Assembly (NCBI GenBank): GCA_027021325.1
Contig: JALUUN010000575.1
Location: 1-6,885 of the forward strand
Length of the DNA: 6,885 nt
Direction of reading: 5' to 3'
From: Planctomycetota bacterium
Lineage (GTDB): Bacteria; Planctomycetota; UBA1135
The position numbers and the translations under genes were made by a program. The notes beneath the pieces were generated by a model that worked only from the letters and a program-made list of their open reading frames with translations, had not been told where the DNA came from and ran no database searches. Every line of letters begins with the position of its first letter. Position 1 is the first letter of the stretch. Positions 5,101-6,885 of this stretch are shown here, one piece after another.

Positions 5101-6885
5101 CGGCGAAGGCCGTGCCCTCGTAACCCTCCTCCGCGAAGCGCGCCCCCAGCCACGTGCGAAGCTCCGTGCTCCGGTCCTGGACCAGGAGCCGGCGCACAGT
5201 CCAGGCGTCCCGGTCGAGGAGCCCCTCGCCCCTGCAGCGCTCCAGCCAGGAAGCGACGGCGAGGTCGAGGCGGCCGGAATCCTCCACCAGGCCGCGGCCG
5301 AGGAGGTGCAGGAGCAGGCTCAGGCAGCGGTGGGCGCGCACCCGGACGGGCAGGGGCACTTCGCTCGCCTGCGCCGTTTCTCCGTGGACCTGGACGGCGG
5401 CGCCGAGCAGACCGAGGGCGACGGTGGCGGCCTCCTCTTCGCCCTCGCCGTGGAGGACCTGGAAGGAGGCCTGCTCAAGCCGGACCCAGAGGGCGGCGTC
5501 GCCCGGCGTTCGGGCGGCGAGGCCCCGGAGCCACTCGAGGAGTTCGCCGCGGGCCTGGACGCGGGCCTCCTCGCGGGCGGCCTGGAGGAGGCGCCGGTCC
5601 ATGTCGGGGCGCTGCCGCGGCTCCAGGAGACCCTGCGTCCGCTTCGCGAGGAACCACTCCGTCAGTTCGAAGACCGCGCGCGCGCGGAGCCCCTCGTTCC
5701 ACGCGGCCGCACGGGGGTCGTCCGCCTCCAGGCCGGGCCAGGCGAGCTGCGGCAGGAGCGCGGCCATCTCCTCCCGCGCCGGCACGCTCCAAGACCCTTC
5801 GAGGAGGGCGCGGAAGAGGTCGTAGGCGGCTGCGGCGGCGTCCGCGGTGCCTCGCTCCGCCCCGGCCCAGCGGCGGCGCAGGATGAGGAGACGCTGATCC
5901 CGGGCGCCGTGCTCGAGGATCAGGCTCTCCAGGGCGAGGCGTTCCTGGGGGTCGCCGGAGGCAGCGAGGCGCTGGACGAGCGCCTCGGCCATGGGCTCCT
6001 TCCAGGAGGAGCCGTCCGGCAGGCGGAAGCCGCCGTGCTGGAGCCAGCCGAAGGCCTCGGCGACCCAGGCCGGATCGCGGGTGCGAATCCCCTCGGCAAG
6101 GAGCGCGTGCAGGTCGCGCAGGAGACCGTCCGCCGCCGGGGTCCGGCGGAAGCGCCAGTCCCCCACCACCCGGTCCACGAGGAAGCGGTCCTCGCCGTTT
6201 CGGGCGTACCAGAGGGCGGTCTCGGCCAGGAGCGTGGCGTCGGCCTCCTCGACCCGGTTGCGGTAGAGGTCGAAGCCGCGGCCCAGGGCCTGGTTCAGGG
6301 CGGCCTGCAGTTCCTCGCGGGCCAGGCCTTCGGGGCGCGGCAGGCGGTGCTGCGTCAGCCAGGCGTGAACGCGGCGGCGGGCTTCCTCCTCACGGTCCAG
6401 GAAGACGAGGGCCGTGATCCCGCGGTCCAGGAGGTCCCCGGAGCCCGCGCCGAGGCCGTCCTCGCACCAGGTCTCCAGGCGCTCGAGGAATTCGCGATAA
6501 CGGCGCCAGCCCCAGAGGACCTCGGCCACATCGCGGCGCAGGCGGAGGCGCTCGCGCTCGTCCCAGGGACCGGCCTCGCCGAGGGCGCGGTCGAGGAGGT
6601 CCAGGGCCTCGGCGCGGCGCCCGAGGCGCACCAGGGCGGCGGCGGCCTCGCGCCAGGCCTCGACGTCGCCGGGGCGGGAGGCGGTCAGGCCGAGGCGCAG
6701 GTCCAGGGCCTCGCTCCGGCGTTCCAGGGCTTCCAGCGCGGCGGCGCGCCGGCGCACCCGCAGCGGTCCCGCGCCTTCCTCCTCGGGCAGGCCGAGGAGG
6801 AAGGCGTCCAGGGCGTCGAGGACCTCGAGGGTCTCGCGGCCGGGGTCGAGGACGCCGGCCCGCTCCAGGATCCATTCGGCCCGGG
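2162..6885 (-). CDS. Giant tetratricopeptide-repeat (TPR) protein, 5' end outside window
   Basis: One uninterrupted frame covers 1573 codons to a TGA at 2164-2162. A GTG at 6757 could be mistaken for the start, but the frame stays open to the window edge and the 42 residues upstream (for example VLDALDAFLLGLPEEE) are the same helical, TPR-like type, so the gene is 5'-truncated here. Residues are numbered from the first full codon at 6883. TPR-like helix pairs are clear at about 44-105, 1265-1296 (core ALAEACLETGRPRQAAELY) and 1383-1550 (for example ADAWMRRGEPGRAARQY). Between them lies a long alpha-helical solenoid rich in Ala, Leu, Arg and Glu. Distinctive stretches are FWRQHHWSYGDW (1081-1092) and AWGPDRKRR (1340-1348). 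From memory, the region from about 1080 to the C-terminus follows a large TPR family common in Planctomycetota. TPR solenoids bind proteins, so a scaffold role is likely; the partner and cellular location are unknown. No enzyme domain or membrane segment is visible in this part. Confidence 0.93.
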   Translation of the reverse strand, partial: RAEWILERAGVLDPGRETLEVLDALDAFLLGLPEEEGAGPLRVRRRAAALEALERRSEALDLRLGLTASRPGDVEAWREAAAALVRLGRRAEALDLLDRALGEAGPWDERERLRLRRDVAEVLWGWRRYREFLERLETWCEDGLGAGSGDLLDRGITALVFLDREEEARRRVHAWLTQHRLPRPEGLAREELQAALNQALGRGFDLYRNRVEEADATLLAETALWYARNGEDRFLVDRVVGDWRFRRTPAADGLLRDLHALLAEGIRTRDPAWVAEAFGWLQHGGFRLPDGSSWKEPMAEALVQRLAASGDPQERLALESLILEHGARDQRLLILRRRWAGAERGTADAAAAAYDLFRALLEGSWSVPAREEMAALLPQLAWPGLEADDPRAAAWNEGLRARAVFELTEWFLAKRTQGLLEPRQRPDMDRRLLQAAREEARVQARGELLEWLRGLAARTPGDAALWVRLEQASFQVLHGEGEEEAATVALGLLGAAVQVHGETAQASEVPLPVRVRAHRCLSLLLHLLGRGLVEDSGRLDLAVASWLERCRGEGLLDRDAWTVRRLLVQDRSTELRTWLGARFAEEGYEGTAFAELLAVLLAEDDRLEEAAGVLEGLAAREPLSHGAWKRLAAWYQALDRREDHERALLEAWMALGESGLSNLLNRERKRIARRGGEAPPEMDPETPRQLRALLRKASRPDHHLWLARGLYETTKDGRLLEALPEAVPGHSAGTVLAFLQNLRQVLDLVQDEAALDRLLTGLEAVRPRAQGPADERALRLLEFLASYQAAAQLRGGHPWEVRALEALRSSFPESFEEGEAVARAEFLHGLGSLKPESLAREQLRQLRTLHALPGLREEERWKVSEYYAHVLWTHARREDALAVLRGALDQARAPRAGLLPAGANALLEAWLGYSQTAGRHAEAEALLREQIARPELEEARRFLLLQRLFDNGISALRARVPLAAGSGATLYRSLRDEIRGVLEDCPDEGAAAAFHERLERLFAAAAEQPLRLAEAREDLRRYAFTELPALLARFHDRQSQTRVGAVAGLLGRILGARTAVEFLTVRAETEPRWLRLRDEDFWRQHHWSYGDWRSKASLGGGLEERVLAIVLRALREEMRTREGLGRTGWDRRYAWFWEEHEEDFLRAALEVAGERRRHEPTLLHVASYLDEGLGRWREALAVLERAGREGVLGVQGRSVRADLLLEHRRFEEAVVPLRWLVEKQPEEAGHAARLLRALHGAGREEEATAVLEAAEARFRTVPSPDPEALAALAEACLETGRPRQAAELYGEAITSWTRSRPGRGTADPRLGAWYASLGRAWSAAGETVEAVEAAAGAVLAWGPDRKRRSEALETLVQVMVEARDLAAWEERFERELAEQGLENPVLRKALADAWMRRGEPGRAARQYRLVLEAAPEDEEAGNALVRALDLLERPREAVAEILRLAAGRSSALHLYEEAAKRFERLGEEEEAERARTNLVEVSPGDAEGHAALARLREAAGAWKAAEFHWRRASELREEDPWALLGLARVLIEQGRTQEAEQVLRRVQRGDWPEDPNRVQVEARRLLRRIGIHR

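Noticed and set aside
5002..5886. A 294-codon plus-strand frame opposite the TPR gene
   Set aside because: Almost entirely Gly, Arg, Pro and Ala; a typical antisense shadow of a GC-rich, Ala/Leu/Glu-rich gene.
6755..6757. GTG at 6757-6755 as the true start of the TPR protein
   Set aside because: The frame continues upstream to the window edge without a stop, and the extra 42 residues are helical and similar in composition to the rest.
2162..6885. Very frequent TCCAGG/CCAGGGC words on the plus strand as a possible DNA-uptake or Chi-like signal
   Set aside because: They are the reverse complement of common Ala-Leu-Glu and Leu-Glu codon pairs in this gene, so protein composition explains them.

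Overview
This is a very GC-rich window in which all supportable genes lie on the minus strand, so transcription runs from high to low coordinates. There are three protein genes and two short gaps (78 and 86 bases). I see no RNA genes, CRISPR array, insertion sequence or plus-strand gene. Both ends cut through genes.

Layout in transcription order. (1) 6885 to 2162: the last 1573 codons of a giant tetratricopeptide-repeat (TPR) protein whose start lies outside the window. (2) A 78-base gap holding a GC-rich set of overlapping inverted repeats directly after the TPR stop codon. (3) 2083 to 1169: a complete 304-residue HNH nuclease whose N-terminal half resembles an SRA-type modified-base reader domain, so it is a candidate solitary modification-dependent (Type IV) restriction enzyme. 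(4) An 86-base gap, also with GC-rich inverted repeats. (5) 1082 to 1: the first 360 codons of a protein with an N-terminal membrane anchor followed by beta-rich, carboxypeptidase-regulatory-like modules. It runs off the window edge.

Organism. The high GC, Ala/Leu/Arg/Glu-rich proteins and very large TPR protein fit several phyla. The C-terminal 500 or so residues of the TPR protein match, from memory, the layout of a large TPR family common in Planctomycetota. The anchored protein with carboxypeptidase-regulatory-like modules would also fit. Planctomycetota or a close relative is therefore my best guess, at moderate confidence and without a database search.

Working together. Shared strand and short gaps allow co-transcription, but nothing in the sequence links the three functions. 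The TPR protein is probably a scaffold, the nuclease a defence enzyme, and the last protein an envelope-facing factor. Neither complete start has a well-placed Shine-Dalgarno sequence. Both are GTG codons with a TAnnnT hexamer 9 to 12 bases upstream, which raises the possibility of leaderless or nearly leaderless transcripts starting at each gene. The most interesting item is the SRA-like/HNH nuclease sitting alone between two unrelated genes. I did not find clear evidence of a wholly new multi-gene system.
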